Assembly (NCBI RefSeq): GCF_000764185.1
Contig: NZ_JQEC01000051.1
Coordinates: 1 to 64,000 of the forward strand
Origin: Colwellia psychrerythraea
Lineage (GTDB): Bacteria; Pseudomonadota; Gammaproteobacteria; Enterobacterales; Alteromonadaceae
DNA length: 64,000 nt
Reading direction: 5' to 3'
Each line of letters starts with the position of its first letter. Position 1 is the first letter of the stretch. The position numbers and the translations under genes were made by a program. Below the pieces are notes generated by a model. The model worked only from the letters and a program-made list of their open reading frames with translations, was not told the DNA's origin and did not search any database. Positions 53,908 to 63,653 of the stretch are shown here, piece after piece.

Positions 53908-55644
53908 ATGAAATACCCTTTTTTTATTACCTCTGCATTAACTTCATTATGCTTATTAACAAGTCACCATTCTATTGCTGCGCATAGCACTAGTACGCCA
54001 ACAGAAGAGCCAGCCCGTTGGTTTGAAATTGAAATTATCCTTTTCAAACATCTTTCAAAAAAATCAGAGAATTCCGAGCAATTTGCCTCAAGAGAACTGA
54101 GTGCTAAAAAGCGCCGTGCTTTTGATTTATTAACGCCTTACTTGCAACCTGATATAAGCTCATTAAAACAATTACTGCCCAACTGTCAGCAACCCGAGTT
54201 GAAACCAATTTATGATATTTCTTATGCTGTCTACAGCCTGTGGCCAGAGGAAATAACTGATATTAATACTTATATTAGTGTTGATGAAGGTAATATTGAA
54301 GAAAGTGAAATTAATGATATTCAAGCAGTTAAGACAGATAACGACAGCCACGAAATAGCTAGCTCGTCAGCGAATTTATCTGTCACTGAATTAGCAACAG
54401 ATACAGATTTATCTGAGCAAGGCCTCACACAACCAAGTTATCAGGTGCAATATGCCGATATTGAACTGCCTGTGTATGACCAATACCCCAGTAAAAAACA
54501 AGCCGCATTGTGTGTCATTCCGGCTGATTTTTTCCAGCAACACTTAACAGCTCAACAACTTGCACAGTTCAATATTGATGGCTTTGCTGTCGATAAATTA
54601 GCAAATCGAGTCAATGGCATTGAGCAATGGAGCGCCGATGAAAATGGTGATATAACGTGGGCAAGTGAACAGCCTTATTTAATTAGCCAAAATTCATTAC
54701 GCTTAAAGTCTATCGCTAATCGCATTAAACGCTCACGTAATTATTCACCAGTATTACATTTAGGTTGGCGACAAATTGGCGAAACGAGAAGAAAAGCTAA
54801 AGCGATGCAATTATATGCCGGAGATAACTTAGCACTAAAGTATAAACAGGCACTAACCAAACAAGACGCTGAGCAGCAGGCTCTTGAAATACAGGCTATT
54901 TTAGCACAAAGGCAACAAGCAGAAGCGCTTATCAGCCAAACTGGGGTAGTGATTAATCAAGCCTCTCCAGTCGCCGAAAATGCAGCTATAGATGATGCCA
55001 TGGAAACCAATAGTCAGCATGCATCCTCTGGTTTGGCTATTAAAAATACACAAGTAAGCAGTGAATTATCCACAACTGAACTACCAATAATTGAGCAGCT
55101 ACGCCTGCAAGCCAAACAGCGACAGCTTGAAAGTATTTTCCAGCAGTTCGCCCTCTTTGATAAAGCTGAAAGTAACGATACTAAGGTAAGTGATACTAAT
55201 ACAAGTGCTAATGACACTAATGAGTTAAAATATAACCAAGAAGAAATTAAAAAAATTGTTGCCCAGCTATCCGCGGATATTAACGTTCAAGAAACGCTAT
55301 TAACTATGAATAACTCAGCCGAGAAACAAGCTGTCATCAAAGCGCCACTACAGCCTTGGTCGATAGATGGGCTTTTCAAGGTACATTTAGATCATTATCT
55401 TTATATCAATACTGAGTTAAACATGGTCGAGCCAACGAATAAATCATCGCGATTAACTAAAGATAAAACTAGCACTGAGATGTCGTTAAATAAAAATCAG
55501 GTGATATCCTTTAAACAAAATCGACGAGTGATCACTGGTGAGATTCATTATTTTGATCATCCATATATAGGCATGGTTGTACAAATCAGACGTTTTGATC
55601 CCACTAAACCCGCCGATGAGGCCGTTAGTCAATCGAAAAAATAG
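53908..55644 (+). CDS. csiV: CsiV-like periplasmic protein
   Basis: 578 residues with a signal peptide (MKYPFFITSALTSLCLLTSHHSIAA). The conserved ends of the CsiV family are visible: WFEIEIILFKH near the mature N-terminus and, at the C-terminus, LFKVHLDHYLYINTELNMV followed by FKQNRRVITGEIHYFDHPYIGMVVQIRRF. The centre is long and Ser/Asn/Glu-rich with a Gln-rich helix (about 300-335), making it larger than the Vibrio form. In Vibrio CsiV works with LpoA and PBP1A in the cell-wall response to D-amino acids. The position directly after mfd matches other gammaproteobacteria. Confidence 0.83.
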   Translation: MKYPFFITSALTSLCLLTSHHSIAAHSTSTPTEEPARWFEIEIILFKHLSKKSENSEQFASRELSAKKRRAFDLLTPYLQPDISSLKQLLPNCQQPELKPIYDISYAVYSLWPEEITDINTYISVDEGNIEESEINDIQAVKTDNDSHEIASSSANLSVTELATDTDLSEQGLTQPSYQVQYADIELPVYDQYPSKKQAALCVIPADFFQQHLTAQQLAQFNIDGFAVDKLANRVNGIEQWSADENGDITWASEQPYLISQNSLRLKSIANRIKRSRNYSPVLHLGWRQIGETRRKAKAMQLYAGDNLALKYKQALTKQDAEQQALEIQAILAQRQQAEALISQTGVVINQASPVAENAAIDDAMETNSQHASSGLAIKNTQVSSELSTTELPIIEQLRLQAKQRQLESIFQQFALFDKAESNDTKVSDTNTSANDTNELKYNQEEIKKIVAQLSADINVQETLLTMNNSAEKQAVIKAPLQPWSIDGLFKVHLDHYLYINTELNMVEPTNKSSRLTKDKTSTEMSLNKNQVISFKQNRRVITGEIHYFDHPYIGMVVQIRRFDPTKPADEAVSQSKK

Positions 55645-55711
55645 ATACCTATAGCCGTGATAATAGCGAGGTATAAGCCAAAACATACATTACTGTAAGA
55701 AGGTTAATAAC

Positions 55712-55999
55712 ATGGATAAAGAAATAGAAATTCAAGCGGCAGTATTTCGCCGTTTACTTGCACACTTAGACTCACGTAAAGACGTGCAAAATATTGAGTT
55801 AATGAATCTAGCAGGCTTCTGCCGTAATTGTTTTAGCAAATGGACAGTGCAGGAAGCTGAAAAATTAGCTGTTGACGTGGATATCGATACCGCGCGTGAA
55901 CAAGTGTATGGTATGCCTTACAGTGAATGGAAAGAGAAACATCAATTACCTGCTACCGAAGAGCAGATGGCTAAGTTTAATGCGTTAAATAAAAAATAG
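55712..55999 (+). CDS. DUF1244 family protein
   Basis: 95 residues, all-helical, with the conserved CRNCFSKW motif (about 33-40) and the C-terminal YGMPYSEWKEKHQ block of DUF1244. Small cytoplasmic protein of unknown function found widely in proteobacteria. ATG 55712 has AAGAAGG upstream. It follows csiV by 67 bases and may share its transcript. Confidence 0.9.
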   Translation: MDKEIEIQAAVFRRLLAHLDSRKDVQNIELMNLAGFCRNCFSKWTVQEAEKLAVDVDIDTAREQVYGMPYSEWKEKHQLPATEEQMAKFNALNKK

Positions 56000-56092
56000 T
56001 AATGAATTATTGTTTTGCTAATGAGTAAAGTAACAAACTTTACTCATTACATTTTCACAAGAATAAAGATCAATATCTGTAGCTATATTCAA

Positions 56093-56824
56093 CTATAAAA
56101 ATTGAGCGATTTCCACAGCAGTTAATGCTCGCCACTCACCTGGCGCTAAATCACCAAGCGTTATGCGCCCTATCTGTTCTCTGTGTAATGCCACTACCCT
56201 ATTTCCTACCGCCGCAAACATACGTTTTACTTGATGATATTTACCTTCGGTAATCGTTAATAATACTTCGCTTCTGTATGACATTTCATCAACCAGGTCT
56301 TCTTTTTCTACCCGCATTAATATTGCCGGCCTAGTGAGTGAATCTTCACCTTGAAGCTGAAGACCGTGTTCAAATTTAGTAACTAAGTCTGCCAATTTTT
56401 CATCGTTAATTTCATTACGTAGCCATACCCGATAAGTTTTCTGACACTGCTTTTTAGGTGATATGACATTATGCGACCAACGACCATCATCAGTAATAAG
56501 CACTAAACCTGTGGTATCAGCATCTAACCGTCCGGCAATATGTAGGTCAAAGGCTTTGTCGACTTCAATGAAGTTAAGGACCGAGGGATACACTTCATCA
56601 ATATTTGAGCAAATGCTATCAACGACTTTATGTAAAATATAATAGCGTGAGCCACGCGCGATAAGCACTTGGCCATCAATGGTTATAGTATTATTTTCAT
56701 GAACTTGCATAGCAGCATTTTTAGCTACTTCACCATTAACCCGCACTTCCCCGCTTTTTAGTACCTTCTTGGCTTCGGTTCGGGTCAGCTCTGTACTTTT
56801 ACAAATGAATTTATCTAGGCGCAT
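56093..56824 (-). CDS. rsuA: 16S rRNA pseudouridine(516) synthase RsuA
   Basis: 243 residues. N-terminal S4 domain (MRLDKFICKSTELTRTEAKKVLKSGEVRVNG), then the pseudouridine synthase core with catalytic Asp in GRLDADTTGLVLITDDG, and the EGKYHQVKRMFAAVGNRV motif. Length and form are those of RsuA rather than RluB/E/F, whose tails are longer, though the paralogues are close. Single gene, convergent with the DUF1244 gene. Confidence 0.9.
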   Translation of the reverse strand: MRLDKFICKSTELTRTEAKKVLKSGEVRVNGEVAKNAAMQVHENNTITIDGQVLIARGSRYYILHKVVDSICSNIDEVYPSVLNFIEVDKAFDLHIAGRLDADTTGLVLITDDGRWSHNVISPKKQCQKTYRVWLRNEINDEKLADLVTKFEHGLQLQGEDSLTRPAILMRVEKEDLVDEMSYRSEVLLTITEGKYHQVKRMFAAVGNRVVALHREQIGRITLGDLAPGEWRALTAVEIAQFL

Positions 56825-56986
56825 AATACCAGTGAGATTATTTTAAGAAAGAAGAAAAGCGTCATTATCCGCATTGTTAATCAACAAGCAATAACTAATC
56901 TCATTTTGTTTTAATCAAACAAGAAAAATCACCTTTAACTTTACTATGACCAATAACTGTAAAGTATTATTCGTATACAATAAAGC

Positions 56987-57020
56987 GCTAAAAGTGACTA
57001 TGTCGATGCTCACTTTTAGC
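56987..57020 (-). terminator. Stem-loop after roxA
   Basis: An 11-bp perfect stem GCTAAAAGTGA/TCACTTTTAGC (56987-56997, 57010-57020), loop 12 bases, about 72 bases past the roxA stop. The reverse strand continues GCTTTATT, a weak T run. Confidence 0.6.
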
Positions 57021-57091
57021 AACAATAACCGCAGTGATAGTTAACTAGGCCGAATAAGCAAGCTAGCTTAGTTGCTATTAGTTACTATTAG

Positions 57092-58243
57092 TTACTCGGC
57101 TTCAGCTAAATACCAATAACCTTGATTTAATAGCTCAGTTGCTAATTCAACAAAGGCGGCATTATGGCTCCACGCGCTAAGATCGTCAGGTTTTAACATC
57201 ACTTTGTCACAAAGTAATTTTACCCCATTAGCGATATCGTTTGAAAAAGCCAACTCCGTGCCATTGATATAACACAGACCTTGTTCAATGGTATCTTCAA
57301 AATAGAAGGCTCGTAAACCACCTAAACGTTTAATCGCATGACTGTTTAGCAAGTTACTGACTTCAGTTAGCTCAAACGGTTCATCAGGCAATAAAGTATC
57401 AAGATCATGTTTTGCCGCCGTTAAAAACTGACCGGTAAAGGTTTTAAAGCTCGCCTCATCATCAAGTAAGCGCTGAATTTGGTTTTTAATACTGGCGTAA
57501 TCCTCATTAGTCACTTCACCGCTGTGGCTAACAACCTGTCTATTAGCATCCGTTAATAACTTATTGCCTTTTTCATTATCGATTAAATGATCAGCAAAAG
57601 CGCTAAGTACGCTTACCGCTGAATTAGCGCGAAAACCAACCGAAAAGCTCATTGAGGTATCAAGGGAAATACCTTCATGGGGAAACCCTGGGGGAATATA
57701 CAAGATATCACCAGTTTCGAGTTCTACATCAATGATAGCCTCAAATGGCTCGACATGTAGTAACGCCTCATGCGCAGCAAACTCTATGTGCTGACCGTTA
57801 TCGCCAACGCGCCAATGACGCTTACCTGAGCCTTGGCAAATAAAGGTATCATAGTTATCCATATGAGGACCGACGCTACCGCCAGGCATAGCAAAACTTG
57901 CCATTAAATCATCTAAGCGCCAATGAGGAAGAAAGCGAAATGCTTCAATGATTTCTGCTGCTTCTTCAGAGAAGTTATCAAGGGCTTGCACCACAAGCGA
58001 CCAGTCTTGCGTGCCTAAGTGTTCATAGCTTTCAAATGGGCCGAACGCCGCTTGCCATTGGCCATCTGTTTTATGAACCAACCGCGACTCTATTTGTTCT
58101 TCCATAGCAAGACCTGCTAATTCATCAGCAGCAATTGGATCGACAAAGTCTTTAAAACCTTGGCGAATTACTACCGGTTTTTTCTGCCAATATTCATCGA
58201 GGAATTCTTGCTGGGTCATTTGCTTCAAGTTTAGGGTATACAT
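57092..58243 (-). CDS. roxA: Ribosomal protein uL16 arginine hydroxylase (RoxA/YcfD)
   Basis: 383 residues. A JmjC-type 2-oxoglutarate/Fe(II) oxygenase that hydroxylates an arginine of ribosomal protein L16 using O2. The iron ligands are His and Asp of GPHMDNYD (about 129-136) and His in PPGFPHEGIS. The N-terminal EYWQKKPVVIRQGF is typical. The C-terminal winged-helix dimerisation part is present. Single gene; an O2-dependent enzyme next to an O2-independent ubiquinone pathway. Confidence 0.93.
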   Translation of the reverse strand: MYTLNLKQMTQQEFLDEYWQKKPVVIRQGFKDFVDPIAADELAGLAMEEQIESRLVHKTDGQWQAAFGPFESYEHLGTQDWSLVVQALDNFSEEAAEIIEAFRFLPHWRLDDLMASFAMPGGSVGPHMDNYDTFICQGSGKRHWRVGDNGQHIEFAAHEALLHVEPFEAIIDVELETGDILYIPPGFPHEGISLDTSMSFSVGFRANSAVSVLSAFADHLIDNEKGNKLLTDANRQVVSHSGEVTNEDYASIKNQIQRLLDDEASFKTFTGQFLTAAKHDLDTLLPDEPFELTEVSNLLNSHAIKRLGGLRAFYFEDTIEQGLCYINGTELAFSNDIANGVKLLCDKVMLKPDDLSAWSHNAAFVELATELLNQGYWYLAEAE

Positions 58244-58291
58244 AGTGCTCTCATTCTTCTCAAGTTGCGTTAGCTATCGCTAATAATCGTA

Positions 58292-59174
58292 TTAAGCCAC
58301 GGACATGCCGGCAATTTTATGCCAAAAGCCATTACATTCAGCAACGCCATCAAGCTCTTTTCTCAAAGGGTTAAGGAGTTGCGCTCTAAAGTTATCAAGC
58401 TGAATAAAGGCTGTGGTGCTATCGGCACTAATTCGGGCAATATCAACTCCCATTTCATCAAGGGCTGGCATTTCATTAATAAGATTATACTGGTAACCCG
58501 ACATAGTTTGAATACCATTAAGCACAAAAACTTGTTCACCTTCACGACTATTCATCTGGCGACCTTGTGGATATTTAATACAGCTGTATTCACAATCATC
58601 TTTTGCCTTGTCTTCAGAGCGAGCAGTAAAGCAACGGGCAGAATAGGCTAACGGCAGATATCCCCAAGAAAAGACTTCACATTCAAATTTCTGGCGAATA
58701 CCGGCATCAATGGCCTGCTGCAAAATTATTTTGAGCCAATCACCACTCAGCTCTACCGGCATTAACCAACGGCTCATGCCTTGTTTGAGTAAAAATTTAA
58801 GGGTAGATAAGTTGTAGCAATTAATAGCTGGTCCGGCGACAAAAGGCATTTTTAACTCATGCATTATTTGCACAGCACTTAAATCATTAGCTTCCACCAG
58901 AAACTCACCGTTATCACATAAACGTTTTAATACCTTAATTTCAGCTGGTGATTCTAACAAAGTCATTGTTGAAACAACTACTTGTTTATTGGTGTCTTGG
59001 GCGACTTCTTGCGCCAAACTAAGCCAATCTTTGGCTCTAAGTTCGCGTCTTTTGGAACATACGGTTTCACCTAAGTAAATAATATCAGCGCTTGAGTCTT
59101 TCGCATGTTGATAGAAGTCTGTCACTTCATTTTTTGGCCAGAAAAACATACTTGGCCCTAAAGAGAATTTCATA
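58292..59174 (-). CDS. ubiV: UbiV, O2-independent ubiquinone hydroxylation protein (peptidase U32 family)
   Basis: 293 residues. Member of the U32 family that carries a 4Fe-4S cluster and forms a heterodimer with UbiU for hydroxylation of the ubiquinone ring without O2. MKFSLGPSMFFWPKNEV start, IYLGETVCSKRREL near residue 40, and later Cys in FECEVFSWG..SARCFTA and DCEYSCIKYPQG as cluster ligands. ATG 59174 follows AGGAAACATT; the frame extends to 59209 without an RBS. Confidence 0.93.
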
Positions 59175-59406
59175 ATGTTTCCTAAATTTTCTAACTTCAT
59201 GACTATCATCAGTATTATCGTTATTCACCTTTAAGTTGTATCTTTCAATTTAAAGGAAAAAGCACGGAGTTGACGTTAGTCATTACTCCGTACATCCTGT
59301 ACTTCGCCTTGCAGGCCATCCTTCGGGTGTTCAAATTATCTCCCGAAGAATTTGTGAGTACTGATGAGAAATAAATTGCACGATACAACGGCAAGGTAAT
59401 TGACAA
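59175..59406. repeat. ubiV-ubiU gap with two hairpins and an interspersed repeat
   Basis: ACGGAGT (59264-59270) pairs with ACTCCGT (59285-59291), and CTTCGGG (59321-59327) with CCCGAAG (59342-59348). The block 59229-59282 is related by eye to 40321-40375. This splits two genes usually close together. Confidence 0.6.
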
Positions 59407-60402
59407 TTATTGCCACTTGCGATGATAAGCACCCAGTGTGGTTTGTGAGCCTTCAGATAAATTGGCAAGTGTATTCATCCAAGCTCCTTCAACAGCAAAG
59501 TTATTAGGCTGCTGTTGGTATCTATCAAGTGCCATTCGCCAAGTTTTCGTCACTTGCTCAACGTAGGCAGGACTACGTTGGCGACCTTCAATTTTAACCG
59601 ACACTATGCCCATTTTAATCAGTTCAGGTATTAGCCCTAAGGTATTAAGGCTTGTTGGCTCTTCAAGGGCATGATAAACGTTATTCTCGACTTCAAAGCG
59701 ACCTTTACAAAGGGTTGGGTAACCAGCATTTTCATCTTTTTGATAACGGTCAATGAGCACTCCATTTAAGCGCGACTCTAGACCTTTATCAGTTTCTTGC
59801 CAGCGTACATATTTAGCAGGTGAACAGGCACCCACTGTATTAGGAGATTCGCCGGTCATATAAGATGATAAGTAACAACGCCCTTCTGCCATTATACATA
59901 AGCTACCAAAAGCAAAAACCTCTAAAGGTACTGGGCTGCTCTTAGCTAGCTGACGAACTTGTTGCACCGACAATACTCTTGGTAATACCACCCGAGATAC
60001 ATCAAAATTGTTTTTAAAGAACTTTATCGCTTCAATATTAGTCGTTGAAGCCTGTACGGAAACATGACGTTCAACATCTGGGTATTTTGTTGCGGCGTAA
60101 TCTAGCACACCTAAGTCAGCAATAATTAAGGCATCCGTACCTATAGCAACTGCGTTATCAACCGCTTTGTTCCACCGCTGTTCAGCACCTGCATGGGCAA
60201 AAGTATTGATGGCAATATGCAATTTTTTACTTCGCTGATGTACATAATCGGCAGCTTTTGCCAATTTGCCATCATTAAAATTAAGCCCGGCAAAGTGTCG
60301 TGCATTGGTATCATCTTTTAAACCTATATAAACCGCATCGGCGCCATTATCTATGGCTGTTTTCAGTGCTGGTAAATTACCAGCAGGACAAAGTAGTTCC
60401 AT
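59407..60402 (-). CDS. ubiU: UbiU, O2-independent ubiquinone hydroxylation protein (peptidase U32 family)
   Basis: 331 residues. MELLCPAGNLPALKTAIDNGADAVYIGLKDDTNAR is the U32 N-terminus of UbiU. Cluster cysteines are in SLCIMAEGRCYLSSY, GACSPAKYVRW and TLCKGRF. ATG 60402 has AGGAG five bases upstream; the open frame to 60459 is unsupported. Works with UbiV; the accessory UbiT is divergent at 60568. Together they allow ubiquinone synthesis during anoxia. Confidence 0.94.
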   Translation of the reverse strand: MELLCPAGNLPALKTAIDNGADAVYIGLKDDTNARHFAGLNFNDGKLAKAADYVHQRSKKLHIAINTFAHAGAEQRWNKAVDNAVAIGTDALIIADLGVLDYAATKYPDVERHVSVQASTTNIEAIKFFKNNFDVSRVVLPRVLSVQQVRQLAKSSPVPLEVFAFGSLCIMAEGRCYLSSYMTGESPNTVGACSPAKYVRWQETDKGLESRLNGVLIDRYQKDENAGYPTLCKGRFEVENNVYHALEEPTSLNTLGLIPELIKMGIVSVKIEGRQRSPAYVEQVTKTWRMALDRYQQQPNNFAVEGAWMNTLANLSEGSQTTLGAYHRKWQ

Positions 60403-60567
60403 AACCACTCCTGAACATTTTTGTAATATTATTTGACAGCAGTGTATGCTGTTAACCAATCTAATTTATTGATGTATATTAAAGAAAACTTGATCTGCAA
60501 TATTAATATATTTTGATGCCTTGTTATAATGTTCTGCATTCATCAAGCAGTATCAGAGTAATTAATC

Positions 60568-61161
60568 ATGCTCAAAATCCCAACGCTATTAGCCACAACG
60601 AAAAATATAACCTCTTCATTGTCACGGATTGAGCAAAAGTTACCTTCAAGCTTTAAGAATAACCTAATCAAACTGATGCCCAAAATATTACGTCCAAGTT
60701 TACGTTTTGTGCCGTTTAGCGCACAAAAGTCTCTGCTAATCCCTGCATTACATTCTATTTATAATGAAGCAATAGAAGATGGCTATTTCGAATTTTTGCA
60801 AGGAAAATGGCTGAAGATATCTATTATCGACCTAGAGTTAGATTGGTGGTTAAGCTTTGATCAGGACCAATTAATTATGGCTGCACCTGATGACAATATC
60901 GCTGAAGATGTCAGCTTTAGCGCAAATGGTGATGATTTAATTTTGATTGCGGGTCGTAAACAAGACCCAGACACCTTATTTTTTCAACGTCGTTTGAAAA
61001 TGGAGGGTGATACCGAATTAGGTTTAGAAGTGAAAAACTTGATTGATGCTATCGATATTGAGCAACTACCAAGCTCAGTACACAGTTTGGTTGATTTTAG
61101 TGCTAACTTTTTACAAAACACTCGCGATGAGTTAACCAAACAATCATACCAAGTTGATTAA
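60568..61161 (+). CDS. ubiT: UbiT, SCP2-domain ubiquinone biosynthesis accessory factor
   Basis: 197 residues. The SCP2 sterol-carrier domain runs from about 75 (DGYFEFLQGKWLKISIIDLELDWWLSFD) to 175, the lipid-binding part that would hold ubiquinone intermediates in the O2-independent pathway. The N-terminal helices (IPTLLATTKNITSSLSRIEQKLPSSFKNNLIKLMPKILRPSLRFVPFSAQKSLL) are UbiT-specific. Divergent from ubiU with 165 bases between them, an arrangement known from E. coli. Confidence 0.9.
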   Translation: MLKIPTLLATTKNITSSLSRIEQKLPSSFKNNLIKLMPKILRPSLRFVPFSAQKSLLIPALHSIYNEAIEDGYFEFLQGKWLKISIIDLELDWWLSFDQDQLIMAAPDDNIAEDVSFSANGDDLILIAGRKQDPDTLFFQRRLKMEGDTELGLEVKNLIDAIDIEQLPSSVHSLVDFSANFLQNTRDELTKQSYQVD

Positions 61162-61539
61162 GTTCTTTCCCGCTCAGCGAGAATTTAAAAGGCTTAGAGG
61201 CAAGGCATTGATGCAGAGAATGGTTATTCAGGAGAATAAGCTCCTGTATTCTCTAAGAAGCTAGATCCCTGTAGCGTCCTTATCAAAAATAACGCTGCAT
61301 GCAAGCCTTTTCTTTTTATTAGGTACTCGCCCTGGGAGCTTTCTCGGTATCCACTAACATCGTTAAATTAATTTGATTTAGAATGACTTAACCTAAACAT
61401 AAAATTTGTCATCTTCGAAGTGTCTAGTCGAAGATCCAGTATTGGCACAGTAATCAGTAATAGATTCCTGACAAGATACTTCGGGAATGACAGTCTTGAA
61501 CTTGAAGTCACTTTCTCGCTAGTGTTTACTTATAAAGTA
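61162..61539. other. Intergenic region with a hairpin and an inverted-repeat element
   Basis: 378 bases between ubiT and kdsB. GAGAATA (61232-61238) pairs with TATTCTC (61247-61253). A TGTCAT-ended inverted-repeat element is at 61407-61492 (listed). No coding frame is supported. Confidence 0.6.
61407..61492. mobile_element. 86-base palindromic element with TGTCAT/ATGACA ends (MITE/REP-like)
   Basis: The left arm TGTCATCTTCGAAGTGTCTA (from 61407) and the reverse complement of the right arm TGTCATTCCCGAAGTATCTT (to 61492) match at about 15 of 20 bases, and the match continues with GTC..GATC/GAATC. This fits a transposase-free, folded repetitive element of the TGTCATTCCCGAA type seen dispersed in many gammaproteobacteria. 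Confidence 0.65.
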
Positions 61540-62394
61540 TTAACTTAAACTAGCGGCATACGCCCTAGCTTTGGCTAAATCATCTGGGGTATCAACCCCC
61601 TCAACAGGCACATGGCTATTAGCTACCGCAACATGAATTCTCTCGCCTTGATATAAAACTCTTAATTGTTCAAGGGCCTCAACTTGCTCTAGTTCACTCG
61701 TTGGCCAATTAACATAATCTTTAATAAAACCGGCACGATACGCATAAATACCTACATGTCTTAAATAGAAATCACCAATAGCCTTAATGTTTTCTTCTGT
61801 ACTCGCCTTAGCCGTTAAAAATCGTTCTCGATCATACGGGATAGTCGCACGAGAAAAATACAAAGCATAACCATCTTTATCAAGTATAACTTTAACGGCA
61901 TTAGGGTTAAATGCTTCATCAACAGAGCTGATATTAATAGCCAAGGTCGACATACGGGCTTTATTTCGGCTTTGTTGCTGATTAGCTAAATTATTAGCCA
62001 CTTGAGCAATATTCTCAGGGGGAATAAAAGGCTCATCACCTTGCACATTAACTATAATTTCATCATCACTAAATTGATATTGCTTCATGACTTCAGCGAG
62101 ACGCTCTGTACCCGATTGATGATCAGCCCGAGTTTTACAAACTTCAGCGCCAAAGCTATTAACCACGGCGGCAACTTCATCATTGTCAGTCGCAACAATA
62201 ACTTTGCGCGCACCACTTAGTTGCGCCTTTTCAACAACCCATTGGATCATCGGCTTGCCATTGATATCGGCCAAAACTTTACCGGGTAAACGCGATGATT
62301 GATATCTTGCTGGAATGACAACAATGAAGTCAGACGCTTCAGTTGCCATCTTATTTACAGCTTGGTTTTTCACCTGGGTATCGCTGACAGACAT
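61540..62394 (-). CDS. kdsB: CMP-KDO synthetase (3-deoxy-manno-octulosonate cytidylyltransferase)
   Basis: 284 residues. Activates KDO with CTP for attachment to lipid [36 protein letters not shown] at 22-56 is the nucleotide-binding start; [11 protein letters not shown] and HVGIYAYR are also typical. About 25 extra N-terminal residues precede the core. Starts two bases after the ycaR stop, so the two are coupled. Last gene of msbA-lpxK-ycaR-kdsB. Confidence 0.96.
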   Translation of the reverse strand: MSVSDTQVKNQAVNKMATEASDFIVVIPARYQSSRLPGKVLADINGKPMIQWVVEKAQLSGARKVIVATDNDEVAAVVNSFGAEVCKTRADHQSGTERLAEVMKQYQFSDDEIIVNVQGDEPFIPPENIAQVANNLANQQQSRNKARMSTLAINISSVDEAFNPNAVKVILDKDGYALYFSRATIPYDRERFLTAKASTEENIKAIGDFYLRHVGIYAYRAGFIKDYVNWPTSELEQVEALEQLRVLYQGERIHVAVANSHVPVEGVDTPDDLAKARAYAASLS

Positions 62395-62396
62395 AA

Positions 62397-62600
62397 CTAG
62401 CTACCTTGCTCAGTTGACTGGCTTGTTGTGATTTCACGCGCTTCACCTTCAAGTAACACTGGAATATCTTTTTCAATACGATAAGCTAGACGATCAAAAT
62501 GACAAATAAGCTCTTTCGCTGTTTTATCGTAATCTAACTTCCCCTTACATACTGGGCAGGCAAGGATTTCCATTAATTTTGTATCAAAAGCCATAATCAT
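62397..62600 (-). CDS. ycaR: Trm112-like small protein YcaR
   Basis: 67 residues. [44 protein letters not shown] is the Trm112/YcaR family, with one CxxC pair. Its role in bacteria is not settled; it always sits by kdsB/lpxK. The ATG at 62594 ([14 protein letters not shown]) is equally good as a start. Coupled to kdsB. Confidence 0.92.
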   Translation of the reverse strand: MIMAFDTKLMEILACPVCKGKLDYDKTAKELICHFDRLAYRIEKDIPVLLEGEAREITTSQSTEQGS

Positions 62601-62627
62601 TTCTCATTTTTATTTATGAACGCCACG

Positions 62628-63641
62628 TTAAATTGCGGCTTTAATTTTATCTTGTAGTACTTGTTGGTCTGTTTGACTAAACGTTGCATCAACAGGTAAG
62701 TACCACCAATTAGACTTACAAAAGTCTCGGCACTTCACCGCATCTTTTTCTGTCATTAATAACGGCATATTATCATCAAATTTTTTGAAGTCAGCAAGGG
62801 TAAAACTATGATGGTCAACAAAACTTTGTTGCTTCTCTATTACAAAGTTATAGTTTGTTAAGGTATCAAAAAATCGTTGTGGTGCGCCAATACCGGCAAT
62901 AGCATTTACACAGGCATGAGACTCAATAAAATCAAATAAGGCAATACGATCTCCTGTTTGTAAATTACAAAGTTCTGTCGGAGCTAGTGTCATATCTATA
63001 GATTGAAAAGAGTGATTAGTGCTATCTGAAACTTTACCATTATAAATGACTAAGTCACCTGTAGCTAAACGCCACTGTCCTTCTCGAAGCGGGCCAGCAG
63101 GTAATAATAAACCATTACCAAATAAACGTTTACCGTCAACAATAATCAATTCTACTTGGCGCTGTAAACGATAATGCTGCAAACCATCATCGCTGATAAT
63201 AATATCGCAACCATGTTTTATCAGTAACTCGGCGCTAGCAATGCGATCACTGCCAACAGCAACAGGTACCTGACAGCGTTGTTGAATAAGTATTGGTTCA
63301 TCACCCGCCTCTACAGCGGTTGAGTTTGAATCGACTAAATAAGGGTAGTGTGGTGCCTGACCGCCATAACCACGAGAAATAACTCCAGGTGTTAATCCCA
63401 AAGAGCGGGTCAACTCAATAAGGTAAATAACAACAGGAGTTTTACCATTACCGCCAACACCTATATTGCCAACAACGATAACAGGTTTGCTTAATAGCCC
63501 CGATTTGGCGACACCTAATTTATAACTGAGGCGCCTTAGTGAACTGATTAACCAAAATAACAGTGACAGAGGTAATAAAAGTGGTACTAATAAACACTTG
63601 GCTGGGTGGCTATTAAACCACACCTTTTCGATTAAGCGCAT
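62628..63641 (-). CDS. lpxK: Tetraacyldisaccharide 4'-kinase LpxK
   Basis: 337 residues. Phosphorylates the 4' position of the lipid A precursor at the inner membrane. A membrane-associated N-terminus (LLVPLLLPLSLLFWLISSLRRLSYKLG) precedes the P-loop GNIGVGGNGKTPVV at about 58-71, and SRGYGGQA and DDGLQHYRL are intact. It starts 12 bases after the msbA stop, as in the usual msbA-lpxK operon. Confidence 0.96.
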   Translation of the reverse strand: MRLIEKVWFNSHPAKCLLVPLLLPLSLLFWLISSLRRLSYKLGVAKSGLLSKPVIVVGNIGVGGNGKTPVVIYLIELTRSLGLTPGVISRGYGGQAPHYPYLVDSNSTAVEAGDEPILIQQRCQVPVAVGSDRIASAELLIKHGCDIIISDDGLQHYRLQRQVELIIVDGKRLFGNGLLLPAGPLREGQWRLATGDLVIYNGKVSDSTNHSFQSIDMTLAPTELCNLQTGDRIALFDFIESHACVNAIAGIGAPQRFFDTLTNYNFVIEKQQSFVDHHSFTLADFKKFDDNMPLLMTEKDAVKCRDFCKSNWWYLPVDATFSQTDQQVLQDKIKAAI

Positions 63642-63653
63642 AACAAGCTTACC

